NCBI GenBank assembly: GCA_014621425.1
Contig: JAANBB010000074.1
Location: 1-64,000 of the forward strand
Source: Cylindrodendrum hubeiense
Lineage: Eukaryota > Ascomycota > Sordariomycetes > Hypocreales > Nectriaceae
Reading direction: 5' to 3'
Length of the DNA stretch: 64,000 nt
The first letter of the stretch is position 1. Every line of letters starts with the position of its first letter. The translations under genes were made by a program, and so were the position numbers. A model generated the notes under the pieces. It saw only the letters and a list, made by a program, of their open reading frames with translations. It was not told the DNA's origin and did not search any database. Below, piece after piece: positions 43,582 through 55,114 of this stretch.

Positions 43582-46487
43582 GTTGTTGCACGTATTTGAG
43601 GCGTTGATGCTGGCTGGGGTGGTTTATTATCGGGATGGAAGGAAGCAGGCCAGGATGACAGTGTGCATCGTCTGGAAATAGAGATGGCGAGGTGCAAACG
43701 GGGAGGGCGTTATCGGTGGTGTTGTCAGCAGAGGCGGTGGATTGGTGTTTGGCGTGGTGACAGGTTGGCTCCTGATGAGTCTCCTGAGACGAGGCTGGTA
43801 ACCAACCAAGCTAGGTCGCCAGAGGTCCTGAGCTAGGTAGGGAGGTATGATGCTGGTGCTGGTGCGGGGGCGGGGCAGCAGTGGCCTGCGCCAATCCTCC
43901 CGAGACGCTGTGTTGTTACGGGCCTTGGCGGGTTGATGACGAAATATGCTGAAGGCGACAGTGGAGCAGTAATCCAGACAATGCCCCTTAACCACTGTTG
44001 GGAATGCGAACTGGTAATGAGTTTTGCTGGGTTTTTGTTTTGTTTTGTTTGATTTAGCCTCTACTGACTTGCATCTATCTAGGGTTTGAATCTATGGGTG
44101 TAGTGGCGGTCACACTGTAAACACCATCCCAAGCGAGGCTGGCTCGTCTAATGCTTAGGCCTGTTTCGAGATGGTACCAGTATCTCGCTCTGTCTGGAGT
44201 AAACAACACCACCGGCTCGCACAGGGCCCCAAAAAAAAAACACCTTCTCGAAATACTCTATGTTGCTGACATCCTTGAAATATCTACGTATCTATCTGGC
44301 TCATCCATTTCATTCGCAGTGCCGGCCGATGCTGAGTAACGAGTGTTGCGAGTTCAGCGAGTCAGAGAAGGCGCTGACACTCCATGGCGTTGTGTCTGCC
44401 CCACTGCCACGCAACAGCCTCCGACTGCGCCTTCGCTCCTCCTTCGCTCAAGACGTCCTTGACGCAGTTTACAAGGCAGGTACGGTGCCACATTTCCCCA
44501 GCTTACTTTTCTGCTAACGTTTCCTTTTCCCCGTACTCTTTTTCTTTCGTCTCGNNANANTNNNTTNNNNNNNNNNNNNNNNNNNNNCNNNNCNTTCTCT
44601 GCTATGATCCCGTTTCGCGACCGACGTCTGTTTCCGACACCCACGAAGCAGCTAGTCCAGCACCATGGGATAGCGCTCCACCAGCTTCGCAGTCGCCGAA
44701 CCCGCCGTCGGCCGCACTGAACAAACAATGGCACAGCACTGACAGCAAACCAACACCCTGAAACCGGCTTTGTCTGTCCGCTCGTTCAAATTTCTAATCT
44801 CTTGCACTGGAGCAAGCAGGCCAAGCGGCTGCTACTCCAAGATTGGCCAGAAACCCGGCTGCCGAAGAAGCCATCTGGAATGGCTCCCGGTTTCCCGGGC
44901 TTCCATTGTCGTCGTTGCCGTCGCCACGCTCCACAACTGTCATCTCTCTTGTCTAAGATTTCCGGTGGACGTTGCACACAGGCCAATGCTAATGACTCCA
45001 AGATTAGAACATTCGCCCGCTTTTATTTGCTGTTCATTTCGCCTCGGTCTCTCAGAGTCTCCCAGCCATGCACCTCCCATGCTGTGTTGTGAGCCACAAC
45101 GTCTTTGACGAGATTCGGAGATTCCACTAGGCATTTCCCGCACAAGCCGTGCTGGTCTCGACAAAAACCCTTGCTAGCACCTCACTTGGCTCCTCAGGGG
45201 GAAGAAACTCCTTTTTTTCGGTGTGGCCCAAATCGACGCCACGGATACCTTCCCGTGGGTGGCGTTTGTTGGAAAGCCCCGTCGTCTGTCGTTAGGCACC
45301 GCAAGCGCGATCCCTTTTCGACCACCGCCCGACACCTCGACTCATGGCGTTGCTACCTTGCCCTGCTCCGTTTCCCCTCTCGGCTCTGCGTGGTGGATTA
45401 ATTGCACTATCAGAACAATACCACGGCCGCGCGTTTCATAGCCATGTTGGCGCGGCCAGCGCACTGTTCATCGGGCACTGAGAGCCTGGGATAGCAGCCC
45501 CTGGCTGCCATGGGGCATGGGGTCACGGAGATTGTTGTGTATCCCTCGGCCACAGAGGCCCTAGAGAGCGGCCATGCCAACAGCTCAAGGGATATTGTGT
45601 GAAGTCACACAAAGAGTCATTTAATTTCTTTCCTCTGTGTTCTTTCTCCATATTTTCCGTTCCTTCATGCGGGCTGGTCCTATGGGATGGCAGTGCCGGT
45701 TCTTTTGCGGTTTGCCGAAGGAAGCAGGCGCTTCACTCGTTGGTTCACCGTGGTGACATTGGTGGATCCTACCATCCAATCGACAAACCGCGCAAGAAAG
45801 AGGAGAAAGTGCTAAATATTGGCTCTTCGCACGGGCGCGGTTGCAAGACCCGGCGCCCCAGCGAAACGTGGCGGTGGTCAGTCGGGGCAGCCCATGATTG
45901 GCGAAGGATCACACCAAGTCGAGCTATCGCACCAAGGAGGAGGCAACGCGTCGTTGCAGGGAGCGGCCCAGGGACCAAAGCAAAATCGGGCCAGGGATGC
46001 GGAGTCTGATCCAGGAACACACCAGTGAGAGGTGCAGCCGGCAGGGCCTTGCAAGATCCAGGGCAGGGTTCTCGACCACGGCGGATCCAATCACAGCTCC
46101 CACAGTGGATGCAAGGTACCAGGCACTTGTTGGATGCCGGGGCTAACTTCCACCGGGCCATTGCCCACGGAGCCAGGGCGGATGAGGTGACAGCGCACCA
46201 GGGATCTCGCCAGCGTCCAGCCAGCCAACGAAGCGTTCGCTGACAGAGATTTCCCGCCTGTCGAAAACTACAAGTCCCGCTCGAATCCGCTCGTCTGCTT
46301 CCTTCGCTTCTCTCCTTCAAGCTCTTGACGACTCCTTCACACGTTCTCGCACTCTTTACAACTCTGTGCTTTCAGCACCTCACTCTCATTACAACCGCCA
46401 TCAGAACACCTGTTTTCGGACTCTTCAAGCCAAACAACCCGTTTTCCGCCAATCAGAACTCAACTCGTCTTTCGACCAACCATCAAA
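43582..46487. other. Intergenic, 2.9 kb, with a low-quality base tract
   Basis: No exon chain is recognised. The 3' part is upstream of the GPI-protein gene and has a pyrimidine-rich leader before the ATG. An uncalled tract (44555-44594) interrupts it. Frames seen here are short or lack ATG starts. Confidence 0.55.
44555..44594. other. Low-quality tract (n mixed with called bases)
   Basis: Forty positions that are mostly n with a few a, t and c calls between. This looks like quality masking of a hard-to-read stretch rather than a scaffold gap of fixed length. The flanks are pyrimidine-rich. Confidence 0.95.
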
Positions 46488-47063
46488 ATGCGTTTCTCCA
46501 TCTTCTCCGTCGTCGCCGCCAGCTCGCTGGCCGCTGCTGCTTACGATGTCCCGGCTGATGAGGGTACCACCACCCTGACCTCCACCACCACCCGTGTCAT
46601 CACCCTCACTGCCTGCCCCGACTCTGTTGTCGACTGCCCTTACCGCACCACCACGTCCACTGAGGTTGTCATCACCACCTCTACCTCGGAGTGGATCCCC
46701 ACCACCACCACCACCTCCACCACCCCCATCTACACTCCTCCCGTCGTCAACAGCACCACCAGCATCAGCACCACCAGTGTTTACACCCCCATCTACACCC
46801 CTCCTGTCTCCAAGAGCACCTACTACCCTGCTGGCAACACCACCACCAACGGACCTACCGCACCCGTCACCTCCAGCAAGCCCGTTGCTGTCACCACCCT
46901 CATCACTTATGAGGCCCCTGCTGGCACCACCGTTGTTGCGGGCGAGACCACCACTGCTCCCGCGACCGTTCCCTCCACCGTCACCGGTGCTGCTAGCGGC
47001 CTCGTTGTCAAGTCTGGTGCCGTTGGTGCCGCCGTCTTGGCTGCCCTCGTTGCCCTGTACTAG
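46488..47063 (+). CDS. GPI-type Thr/Ser-rich cell-wall protein
   Basis: A single exon of 191 residues. Residues 1-18 are a signal peptide (MRFSIFSVVAASSLAAAA). The body is Thr/Ser rich with TTTSTEVVITT-type stretches, two YTPP motifs and NTT/NST glycosylation sites, plus a single Cys pair near the start (ACPDSVVDCP). The C terminus has a small-residue omega region followed by a hydrophobic end (SGAVGAAVLAALVALY). This is the typical layout of a fungal GPI-anchored or covalently wall-linked protein. It was not matched to a named family. Long gene-free flanks lie on both sides. Confidence 0.88.
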   Translation: MRFSIFSVVAASSLAAAAYDVPADEGTTTLTSTTTRVITLTACPDSVVDCPYRTTTSTEVVITTSTSEWIPTTTTTSTTPIYTPPVVNSTTSISTTSVYTPIYTPPVSKSTYYPAGNTTTNGPTAPVTSSKPVAVTTLITYEAPAGTTVVAGETTTAPATVPSTVTGAASGLVVKSGAVGAAVLAALVALY

Positions 47064-48770
47064 GCGTCTCGACTGATTTGGGTCGATGACCTGGTTCACA
47101 ACTTTCTTCTTCTTTTCAACATGTGAATACATTTTTTTCTTCTCCGGGGACGGACGATTGGGGGCTATTTTGATAAGCGAAGGTTGTTTTTGGGGGTTGG
47201 GGGGAGAGTACGAGACTTTTTTCAACATCGGACTTCTGCGCAATTAGCACTTGATCCCTTGCAGGTCATTGGAACTGGCGCACTATACCAGCGTGGAGTT
47301 TTCTGTGGCAACGTGCATAGGTCTGCACTGTTGCCCTTGTTCCGGAAGATACATTTGGTAGTAAATGTTAAAGTTGCACAACTACATCACGTATGTCATG
47401 CCTCCCAGTGTATGTAATGGGGTTTTTGATGTTGCCCTCCATCCCTCTTAGCTGCCGTGTAACCTTGCCAACGTTGAAGAAGCTTGACCGCACTTCTCTC
47501 CGCAGGCACCTTTCGCAGGCAGCCAATGACAGAAGGCATTGGCGCATCCAAGACTTTATCTCTATCCTATCGATAGCACATCCATCTCAGACACCGACCG
47601 ACCTGCCATTTCGTCCTGCTACCAATACTAGTCGCTCCAACTCCAACTCACCGATCACGACATGCAGAATGCAGCGAAGGTCCTGGCGTAGTGTTCCCTC
47701 GTCCTTCTCTTACCGCCCCAGGGATTCGCCACCTGCGATGCCATAGGATCGATTAGTTCTCGGCGTCGCGTCACGTGTGGGTGCAAGAACTTCAACCCGC
47801 AGCTTTTGTGATGTGTTTCCCGTCACGTTCGAAACGCCCAGGCTACACAGGGTTGTGGTCGGTCGAATAGTCGCCCCCGACGCGTGCGGGCTCAGCTGGG
47901 AAAAACGACGCTAGGCGTCCATCCGCTGCAAATCATCGGGCGGGTTTCCCCACTGGGCCACCAGCGCCGCCGTGGCTACCCGTCGTCGAGCATCTTGACC
48001 GTTTTTAACAAAGAGTAGTGCCGTTTTTTCTTTTGTCCTTTGAGCTTTCACATGCATGTGCTGCGGCGGCCGCGCTCTTGTCGAGAATGACAGAGATCCC
48101 GATCCGTGACCGCTCCCGTGACGGGCTGAGCCTCCCAAGTACGATGATGGCAGCAGGACGTCATGCACCAGGCCGGAGGGCCGCGATGCCGCAACCTGCT
48201 CGGGAAGCACAAGATCCTTCGCGCGGAAACAGAGGGGGGAAGGGAAGCACGCTTTGACGCACCCTTTTGTGCGAGTTTCGCTGCCTGTTTTGCTACCTCC
48301 CCCCCGCCGCGAGGCAAAGTGACGTCGGATCGTGCCTTAGTCACGCGGCGCCTGGCCTCGGTCTCCGGCGTCCATTGGTCCGTCTTGCGATGGAACCTGA
48401 TCGCCAGCAGGGCCCTGGAGCAGAGAAGGAAGGGGGTGCTGTCAGCTAGCCAGCTAGTCAGCTAAGTAGTCAACTAGTATCCAAGCCGTCTCCAGAGGCG
48501 CTCCGAGCGTGGCTATTGGACGTTGTTGTGTGTGTTAGTGCCCTCTCTTCTTTCTACGGCGTTGCTTTGCCGCACGTCACGAAACGCTCCATAGAAAGCG
48601 GGTAAGCCATCACTTTGAGTTCCGTTTTTTTTTTTGCTTGTTTTGTTTTGTTTAATTCTCTTGGCCACCCGTGAGGTAGTCTAAGTGGATCGCGCAGTGC
48701 AGAATGTCAGTCGTCTGGGCGGCATTTTGCCCCTGGTGAAGTTTTAGACTTTTTATTCATTTCGGCAGTG

Positions 48771-48823
48771 GCATAGCATAGCATAGCATAGCATGGCATG
48801 GCATGGCATAGCTTAGCTTAGCC
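48771..48823. repeat. Pentanucleotide repeat (GCATA/GCATG/GCTTA)
   Basis: Perfect GCATA units followed by GCATG units and two GCTTA units. Simple microsatellite in non-coding DNA. Confidence 0.95.
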
Positions 48824-49043
48824 CAAGGTATCTTTCTATCTTGTCCAGCTCCAGATCGTCCCGTCGTCTGTCTGTTGTCGTCTTTCAACCGCCCATTAAT
48901 TCATTCACTATTGCGTTCCATTCTGCCTATCCTCGTTTGCCGGCCCGGATCAGAAATACCTAGTTGCAGTTGCCGATATTGCGTAATCCGTGGGGAACCA
49001 ACATCCCTGCGGTTCCTGCGGTCCCTGTCTGGGGAACAAAGTC

Positions 49044-49152
49044 TTGTGCTTGTGATTGTGATTGTGATTGTACCTGTGCTTGTGCCTGTGATTGTGCCTG
49101 TGATTGTGCCTGTGCTTGTGCTCGTGCTCGTGCTCGTGCTTGTACTTGTGCT
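49044..49152. repeat. Hexanucleotide repeat (TGTGMT/TGTGCY family)
   Basis: About 18 units of TGTGCT, TGTGAT, TGTGCC or CGTGCT. Because no unit contains a stop, the tract is open in several frames on both strands and creates spurious ORFs (Val/Ile/Leu, Cys/Asp or His/Lys/Glu runs). Confidence 0.95.
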
Positions 49153-50380
49153 CTTGGGGGCGGCGCAAAGATGCTGCTCTTACGCGCCGGAAACCCCTGC
49201 CCACATCCACTTGTTTGGCTTTTGGCCTAGTACATGGTAGCTATTTTGCCTCCGAGTACTCCGTACGCAGGAACAGTCTTCGTCGTTGCAGTTCCCGCTC
49301 CTAAAGCTAGCCTTCCCTGTCGCCGGCACCCGTAAAATGCCCGTAAAATGCCCGTAATTACCTAGTTATTTTGCTTGTCGTTCATCGAATCCTGTTTCCG
49401 CAGGTGGGTCAGGAACAGTAATCCGGGGGGAGAGATGACTACGCTCTTGAGGCTGTGAACCTCGTGAGAACGCACTCGGGAGTCAGATTTGCCGATTTTC
49501 TTCACACTCTCTTTTGCCCAAGCTTCCCCTTTTGCTGTCTCTGAGGAGTGACTGGTGACTCAAGGACACTGTCCTATGGCGCACATCTTGCAAAGACTGT
49601 CGTTGGGCTGTGCTGGGTTGAAGCAGTTGTGGACGGCGTGGTGCTGACACAGCCCGTTGGCGTAGTTGACGAGGTATGGGGCGTCTTCGGTGCCATTTGA
49701 CCTGGCAGAGTCGTTGATGGCGTGGATGGCGTTGCAGCGCACATGGCTCCTAGAGCATGCCATTGTTCGAGCGTAGTTGTTTGTGGCGTTTTGAAGACGT
49801 TGGTCCAAGACAAAATCAAGGCTGGCCGGGCGTCTCGGAATGTCAATCAAAGAACAGACGTTATTTCGGCTCAGGGGCGTGTGTGGTGAATCCAGGTGAG
49901 GCAGGGTAGGTGAGATGAGAGGTGGCCAGCTGAAGTGAGACGGCACGCAGCGAGTAAGTCCAGGAGGGAATCAATGGCAGCGACCAGCCGACAAGAGCAG
50001 GAAATAAGAATAATGGAGAAGAGAAGGTAGAGAGAAGAATAACAGAAAAGAGGAGAGCAAGTCTAAGGAGCATGGAGGGAACAAGAGTACAAGGGAACCC
50101 TTTTTCAACTTGGAGACGGCCAAGCTGTCAGTTGTCATCAGTCATCAGTCGGCGGGGGGGCTGACAGCGGTTATGTAGGTAGGGCTGAACGAATTAAACA
50201 AAGACGAACAAGGCCTTGCATCTGCTGCACCGCACCGCCCGGCACCGTACCGCATCGAAACGCACCCGCACGCCTAAGTCTTGACCTCGTTAGCGGGACT
50301 TTCGGCTTTTATGGGCCGCAGGACACAGCCGGTTGCCTTGGCCGGGAATGTATGGATGTCTTGGGGGCTCCCCGGGAAGA

Positions 50381-50400
50381 GAAGGGGGGGGGGGGGGGGT
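50381..50400. repeat. Long G homopolymer
   Basis: A run of sixteen or more G follows GAGAAG. Prone to length error in sequencing. Confidence 0.8.
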
Positions 50401-50487
50401 AACTGTAAGTCGGACCGCGGGGATTATGAGCGGCTTTGTCGGACGAGCTGATCTCTGGTCGCCTTGTCCAATGCCGTGCCTGCTTGC

Positions 50488-50540
50488 GAGACTATGTACG
50501 AGACTACGTACGAGACTATGCACGAGACTATGTACGAGAC
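50488..50540. repeat. 12-bp tandem repeat (GAGACTATGTAC)
   Basis: A little over four copies with single substitutions (ACTACGTAC, ACTATGCAC). It lies in non-coding DNA. Confidence 0.93.
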
Positions 50541-51039
50541 AGGTTTGCCTCCCATTTGTGACCAGTTGAAGTCGGACTCGGTGCTCCTCCCCCCACGACT
50601 AATGAAGTACTCGAGGGATGTTTGTCTTCCCGGCGCTGCCAGGGCACGGTATGCGGTTGGCCAGAAAGTCATCGGCGTCCGGGGGTCGTCGAGCAGATGT
50701 GTCTGGGTCATGTCTCACACCCTGTAGCTTCTGGAAGCGGCAAAGTAGCCCCCCTCTTCTCTCCCCAATTCCAACGGTCAGGACAGGGAGATAGAGGGCC
50801 ATGACGACGAGGCGGGCGGTGCAGGCTGCAGAACGCCTGCGGGCGTAGCATCCGTCCTCTAAGCGCCTCCACAATGAGCAGTTCTCCCCCAAACCCGCAA
50901 TGGGGCTCCTCCGGGATGAACGAGAACCCGTTCCAATAACGACATGATATGATGGTGGGGTGGCGCGAGGCAGGTGTGTAATCATGCTTGCTCGAGCGGT
51001 AGGATGCAGTTAAGGTGGTTAGCCTTGGGCCAACTCCTG

Positions 51040-51072
51040 GTCCCAGTCAGTCCCAGTCAGTCCCCAGTCAGT
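51040..51072. repeat. 10-bp tandem repeat (TCCCAGTCAG)
   Basis: Three copies of TCCCAGTCAG with one extra C in the third. Related AGTCC words continue for another hundred bases. Confidence 0.85.
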
Positions 51073-51430
51073 TCATAGTCCCTAATATTATTCTTAGTGA
51101 TTACTCTTGAACGTCTGACGTGCAGACTTCAGTCCACATTCAGTCCGCACTCGGTCTGCAGTTCGTTGCCCGTCTTCAGGCTTCAGCATGGGAACCCATC
51201 CCCAACATGTGGCTGCTGGTCGAGCGCGGCTAATACCGAGATTGAGACGGGAGCTAGAGCGAACTGCGCCACAGCATCAGGACCACGACGAGGATCGCGA
51301 TCGCGATCAAGAGTACGGAGTAGCGATAGCACGGCCCAGGCTTCCTGATGATGATCACATTGAGTTGTCAAACAACTCCGGAAGGCCGCGAGTGCCGCTG
51401 ACTCTTGCTCATGCTCACCTGTACCGATTG

Positions 51431-51484
51431 CCATGCTCGTGGCCATGCTCGTGGCCATGGCCATGGCCATGGTGGTCATTGTCA
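51431..51484. repeat. CATGCTCGTGGC / CATGGC repeat
   Basis: Two copies of a 12-mer CATGCTCGTGGC followed by CATGGC hexamers, then GGTCATTGTCAT-type words. Non-coding microsatellite. Confidence 0.85.
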
Positions 51485-52516
51485 TGGTCATGGGCCTCCA
51501 GCAGACCCAGCCAGACCAGACACACAGCAAGAAACTGTCACTTCCCCGCAACTCAACGGGGCCTGGACGAGGCTCCCTCTCCTCCATCACCTGGATTTCC
51601 CGCAAGCACCCAGTCCACAGGGCCTCAATTGCGTCAAACCGCTGCTAAACCGTAACCCAACACGGGGTTCGGAAACTGATATCTGACTGCTCCTCTGCTG
51701 CGTTCCCCTCATGCTTTGATTGGACGACCTGTGCGACCTTGCGCGGTGTGTGGGGGGTGGGAGCACTGGCAGCGCTGCGAGGTGGGCGACCTCTAATCCT
51801 CTGGTCGTTGGCCGTTGGCCGTTTGGGACAACTGGAGTGGTTCCTGTCTCTGTTACCTCCGGAGATCCGTCTCTTCGCGTTCCTCGTACCTTAGCTAACG
51901 TGCAGCATGTAGCACCAGCAGGCAGGTCATTTTGCGAGCGACCCGCTGGTTGTCCAAGCTGCCTCGGCTCGTGTCCCTGGGCGAGGGATGCACCAATATC
52001 ATTGCGGAATCCTTGGCCCTATTCCTTGTGCTTCTCCTCACCTCGCTCACCAAGGGCCACCATGGGCACCGTGCCTGGTCGCCTAACCCCGTCCGTCACC
52101 TGCGGTGCATTCACTGCATTGCCCGTACTACTGCGTTGTACGTGCCCCGTCGTAGTAGTCTGCTCCAGTGGACTTTGTCACCGGCGGCAGTGGGGAACCA
52201 AGGAACTCAACCCCTCTCCCGGCGCCGGAGACGGCGTTATCTCCAGATCTCATAGCGTAAGTCCAGCTGCAGCAATCCACTAGCATTATATCGATCCCCT
52301 TCTTTTCCCTGCGGCTGAACGCACGGCGGCGTCGGTTCCCGTGCTGTTGGTTACACACAACACGAGCTCATACGCGGCGCTGGTGTGGCTTGGGGGAGTC
52401 TGGTCCCTCACGCCAGATCCATACCCCTGCCGTGCCACCACGCAGGTCAGCAAGCAAGCAAGCCCTGCCGCGTTCAAACCTCGTCACTTCTTGCTCGCCG
52501 CCCGCCAGGCTGTTAA

Positions 52517-52560
52517 CCAAGGGCTGCCAAGGGCTACCAAGGGCCACCAAGGGCTGCCAC
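52517..52560. repeat. 10-bp tandem repeat (CCAAGGGCTG)
   Basis: Four copies of CCAAGGGCTR/CCAAGGGCCA in a row. Confidence 0.9.
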
Positions 52561-53811
52561 GGCCACCGCAACCCTTTGGGATGGATGGTGGAGTCTGTGT
52601 GACAGTCGACTAGCACTGCCGCCGGCAACAAACGGCTTGGTTCAAGGCCCATCCGCCGCTTTGCGCGGTTGGCCGAGGTTGTACTCGTCCTGCGTCGTAC
52701 CTCTTGGGCCCTTGGGAGGCTGCGTCCCGTCAGGGCCAGACGCATCCGAATCGAAGCGAGGGCTGCAATCGAAGGACCTGCTCGCAAGCCACCATGTCGA
52801 GGAATCTGTAGCTACCACCATATCATGACACCGGGCTCACCCCATTCGCCCCATTCAGTCTTCAGTCCAATGGCCATCCTTCCTCATATTCAAGGTCTTG
52901 CCATGTCATATGGCTTCTTCTTGAGAACCCTGGTCATGTCCTGGAATCCAACAGCCCTCACGTCAGTCTTCAATTTCTCGGGGCCATGGCGGCTCTTCTC
53001 CCCGAGCGCAATCCGTGCAGCTTCGCCGTCCTCACGGCCAACAGGGTTCCTTGTTCTTGTTAATCGCCCAATCCTCGGCCAACAAGACCGACAACTCACT
53101 CCAATCCGAGCTAGACTCATCGCGGTTATTCTTGCTTGCTCTAGCGCCGCACATCGTCGGCTGCGACTCCGCGAAATCAGCCCTCATTCGCCTGTGTCCG
53201 AGAGAGGCAGCAACTAGGCTGCCTCCATCTGACAAGTCAATGCGCCATTCCTGTGTAACCAGATCACAATCTCAAAGGAGCCGTCCTCAGAAGTTCCATC
53301 TTGGCCACCAAAGTTATAGCCCGCCCTTTGACTGTAGTAAGGCTACACTTGTGCCACGGACAAGGATTCGATCCAACCAGAGAGCAGTGTGAATGAGAGC
53401 AACATTCAGCTTCCCTGAATTCACATGGCGATACCAGTCCCACCAAACCCCAGATCTGCAAAGCGATACACTACTGTACACTTTCCGTTACTGGGCTGGT
53501 TTTGTGGCAAATCAAAGTCATTTTACGCACCACAATTTTGGCGGGGGTTACGTGGGACGCAGTACGCAGGTGTAGTCTTCCGACACTCAAAGGGATCCGT
53601 CGACTCCCACGAACGACGAGCCCAGCTCGTTACTTGTTGTGGAGTCTAGACGGGGTCTGTGAGAAACGCGACTGCATGTCTCGGGCCATTTTGCTGCACC
53701 ATGTTCAAAATTGCATGTCCTGTACTCCGTACCATGCATGAAACCCCCTGTTGAGACAAGAGCATGCTGCGGGTGGCGACGAGGTTGGTTGCAGCATCAA
53801 CATTGGATACC

Positions 53812-53874
53812 TACCTACCTGCCTTACCTGCCTTACCTCCCTTAGGTACCTTACCTGCCTTACCTACCGGAACC
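53812..53874. repeat. 9-10-bp repeat (TTACCTGCC) with TACCTCCCTTAGGTA
   Basis: Copies of CTTACCTGC and CTACCTACC surround a 15-mer TACCTCCCTTAGGTA. The 15-mer matches, on the opposite strand, 14 of 15 positions of the motif at 23516-23530. Confidence 0.85.
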
Positions 53875-55114
53875 TATCCACATACAAGATACCGCAGTAG
53901 GGGCTCGTGTGTACTTGCTCGGATGGTATTCCTCGCTACCGCTGCGGGTTTGGGGGGATCATCGCCCTGCGGGCCAGTGGATGTCGTCCTGGTTTGGCAA
54001 CGAATCACATCTTACTGGATACACGCACCTGCTTCGTTTTGGTTCGAAGAGGCTGAGGCAAGACAGAAAATCAAACTGTGTCCCACGGGACCTTCGGCGC
54101 TGAGCATCTCGATCCGCGTCATCGTGGCTGTCATCGCTTAAGTGCTGACCAGGATATCATTTTTATTCGTTGCATGGAATCTGATATGGTCAGTTCCAGT
54201 CAGATTTCATCATTTGGGTGAGACAGAATGGTGGCTTTCCACGGTTCGACGTCATGACGGTTACATTGGCTCAGGGCCATGGGACTCTGGAAGCGGGGGA
54301 CCTCATCACTGGCCAAGTTTGATCACACTGAGTTGCTCAGCGGCCGAGTGTCCCAAACTGGATCTCAGATCAGGCCATTCCGTACGACTTAACATGCACG
54401 TTGGTTTATCTGGAATGTTCTCGAGGACCTCGTGGTTCCGGGTGCTTATTAAATGGCTCTCGGTCTGACCACTAAATCCAATACCTCGCGCCCATACCCG
54501 TCATGGTGTAGACAGTAGCCGGAAGTTGCTGACTGAGATGGCGGAAACTTCGGGTTTCCGGCGTTTGTGGAAAGTAATACCTGTTGGTAATTTAATATAT
54601 ACTAGTCGTGGGAGGTGGAAGCCGGCACCCCAGGCTGGCCCGAAGAGCCCTTGGTTCGTAGATACCGTGGTCTGTCAATATCAAAAGCCCGAGCCCTCAA
54701 TGTCCATGACAAATATGAAATGACGGAAAAGAAGACGATGCAACAAGACATGGAGTCCACAAAAATTGTATATTGTATTGACTAGGGAAGTTGGTCCGGT
54801 GCCCTTGTCGATGGATTTCTAGCTGTGTGCCCTCAAGCTGGTGAGGAATCCTGATGGCGTTCATTGAATACACCACAAGACCTTGGAATAAGAGTTTTTA
54901 GGCGATATGGAAACTTTTGTATTCCATTTGCTTCTCGCAGGTGCCATGAGTTGGTTGCTGGCTCAGAAATACCTGTCTGACGGGTATCGCAGCAGTCGGA
55001 GGTGGACTTCCTCAAGCTCCATCGGAATCGTTGGAGGTAACCCAGTTCTCTGGCAACATGGGCGCCTCGCGAGGAGTATCAATGACCCCTGTTGTGGTTG
55101 GCGATACTCGCCAT

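Larger units (their letters stand above)
47064..55114. other. Gene-free 8-kb region with many short tandem repeats
   Basis: I find no gene I can support between the GPI-protein gene and the small membrane-protein gene. Repeats are listed separately. A possible small cysteine-rich frame lies at 49560-50073 (minus), but its signal peptide and body are in different frames. Otherwise the frames are low-complexity or lack ATG. No transposase, reverse transcriptase or RIP-like AT-rich block is seen. Confidence 0.55.

Noticed and set aside
46425..47243. Gly-rich minus-strand frame opposite the GPI-type gene
   Set aside because: It is the complement of Thr/Pro-rich codons. The plus-strand gene has a signal peptide and GPI-type end.
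51720..52283. Frame with a CTAAC...GTGCAG acceptor-like sequence
   Set aside because: Only an isolated acceptor signal; the frame starts at TTG and the peptide has no recognisable features.
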